DNA of 5,599 bases from Betaproteobacteria bacterium (lineage in GTDB: Bacteria; Pseudomonadota; Gammaproteobacteria; Burkholderiales; Burkholderiaceae_C): assembly GCA_009922295.1 (NCBI GenBank), contig RFWA01000176.1:1-5599 (forward strand), written 5' to 3'. Numbering within the stretch: position 1 is the first letter of the stretch; every line of letters begins with the position of its first letter. The notes under the pieces were generated by a model. It did not search any database. It was not told where the DNA came from and saw only the letters and a list, made by a program, of their open reading frames with translations. Shown here piece after piece: positions 5,091 to 5,599 of this stretch. Position numbers and translations under genes: made by a program.

Positions 5091-5282
5091 CTAGGGGCGT
5101 CGCTGAGTTATGGAACTACTTGCAGGGCGACACCCACACGGGCTTGGCTCCCAAGAGCAGCCATTGTGCCTTGTCAATTTATTGGCAAATCTGCTAAAGC
5201 GTTCGCGGAAAGCCCCTCAGCTCAAGCAACGCGAATCTTGGACTCTTGATTTGTTGCAACCTTGAACCTGGAGCTTTTAACC
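5091..5282 (+). promoter_or_regulatory. Structured 5' leader of metK; candidate regulatory RNA
   Basis: If transcription starts near 5097, the leader RNA can form several hairpins. One pairs 5095-5103 with 5127-5135 (8 pairs, one C-A mismatch), with AGTT/AACT at 5106-5117 inside. A second is CTTGG/CCAAG with a 3-base loop (5143-5155). A third pairs 5171-5177 with 5182-5188. A fourth pairs 5226-5230 with 5253-5257, enclosing AATC/GATT. Two longer-range pairings compete: GGGGC (5094-5098) with GCCCC (5212-5216), and GCTGAG (5102-5107) with CTCAGC (5216-5221). The metK ribosome binding site GGAG is at 5270-5273. I do not recognise a known SAM or SAH aptamer. Regulation by SAM is inference from position only. 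Confidence 0.35.
5171..5188. promoter_or_regulatory. 18-bp operator-like palindrome upstream of metK
   Basis: TTGTCAAT-TT-ATTGGCAA is symmetric at seven of eight half-site positions, with a 2-bp centre. In plus-strand RNA the mismatch becomes a G-U pair, giving a 7-bp stem with loop UUUA. It could be a repressor or activator site serving metK, the divergent acyltransferase gene, or both, or simply an RNA hairpin in the leader. It does not resemble the MetJ box (AGACGTCT). No binding protein can be named. Confidence 0.35.
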
Positions 5283-5599
5283 ATGGCTAATGATTTTCTC
5301 TTCACCTCCGAGTCCGTCTCTGAAGGCCACCCCGACAAAGTAGCCGACCAAGTGTCGGACGCCATCCTCGACGCAATTTTCAAGCAAGACCCCAAATCAC
5401 GGGTCGCTGCTGAAACTCTGTGCAACACCGGTCTGGTGGTGCTGGCCGGTGAAATCACCACCAACGCCCATGTCGATTACATCCAGGTGGCGCGCGACAC
5501 CATCAAGCGCATTGGCTACGACAACACCGACTACGGCATCGACTACAAGGGCTGCGCCGTGCTGGTGGCCTACGACAAGCAGAGCAATGACATCGCCCA
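5283..5599 (+). CDS. metK: S-adenosylmethionine synthetase (3' end missing)
   Basis: MetK makes S-adenosylmethionine from methionine and ATP in the cytoplasm. The visible 105 residues are the N-terminal domain of a protein normally about 385-395 long, cut by the right edge. FTSESVSEGHPDKVADQVSD (7-26) is the hallmark N-terminus, with His16 and Asp18 matching the E. coli active-site His14 and Asp16. AAETLCNTGLV (42-52) contains the conserved Glu44 associated with the monovalent cation site, and GEITT (56-60) follows as usual. The ATG at 5283 is preceded by GGAG at 5270-5273, nine bases upstream, and starts the family-typical MANDFLFTSESVSEG sequence. It diverges from the acyltransferase pair across a 204-bp gap that may regulate it. 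Confidence 0.97.
   Translation, partial: MANDFLFTSESVSEGHPDKVADQVSDAILDAIFKQDPKSRVAAETLCNTGLVVLAGEITTNAHVDYIQVARDTIKRIGYDNTDYGIDYKGCAVLVAYDKQSNDIA

Noticed and set aside
5091..5282. SAH or SAM riboswitch of a known class in the metK leader
   Set aside because: I could not match the conserved core of the SAH aptamer or of the SAM classes I know; only generic hairpins are seen, so it is reported as an unclassified candidate.
1..5599. CRISPR arrays, tRNA or rRNA genes, insertion sequences, phage genes
   Set aside because: No regularly spaced repeats, cloverleaf or rRNA-like sequence, transposase or phage motif was seen on either strand.

Overview
The window looks like a chromosomal segment from a GC-rich betaproteobacterium, most likely Burkholderiales and probably a Comamonadaceae member of the Rhodoferax/Polaromonas/Acidovorax kind. 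This rests on gene content and protein style (MsrPQ, cytochrome c4, EngB, two adjacent LpxL-type acyltransferases beside metK) and on a short AT-rich intergenic element that resembles a dispersed repeat I associate with that family. The placement is inference; no rRNA or tRNA is present.

Layout. Positions 1-2283 hold three minus-strand genes for periplasmic redox work. In transcription order they are a diheme cytochrome c4, then msrP (Tat-exported molybdoenzyme that repairs oxidised methionine in periplasmic proteins), then msrQ (heme-binding membrane partner, cut by the left edge). msrP and msrQ overlap by one base. A 71-bp divergent gap leads to engB on the plus strand (2355-3077), an essential-type ribosome-assembly GTPase. 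A 290-bp non-coding gap follows (3078-3367). It holds an AT-rich hairpin element and then a GC-rich block with two sets of inverted repeats arranged in interleaved order.

Positions 3368-5078 hold two minus-strand lysophospholipid/lipid A acyltransferase genes separated by 16 bp. They are probably one transcription unit providing late acylation of lipid A at the inner membrane. They diverge from metK (S-adenosylmethionine synthetase, start at 5283, cut by the right edge).

The 204-bp gap between the acyltransferase gene and metK is the most interesting part. A plausible sigma70 promoter for metK lies across the start codon of the divergent acyltransferase gene. The resulting leader of about 185 nt contains several well-formed hairpins, two competing long-range pairings, an 18-bp operator-like palindrome and a 51-codon upstream frame ending just before the metK ribosome binding site. 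Nothing I recognise as a known SAM or SAH riboswitch is present, so this is a candidate regulatory leader rather than an identified one. The coding genes themselves are ordinary housekeeping and envelope genes.
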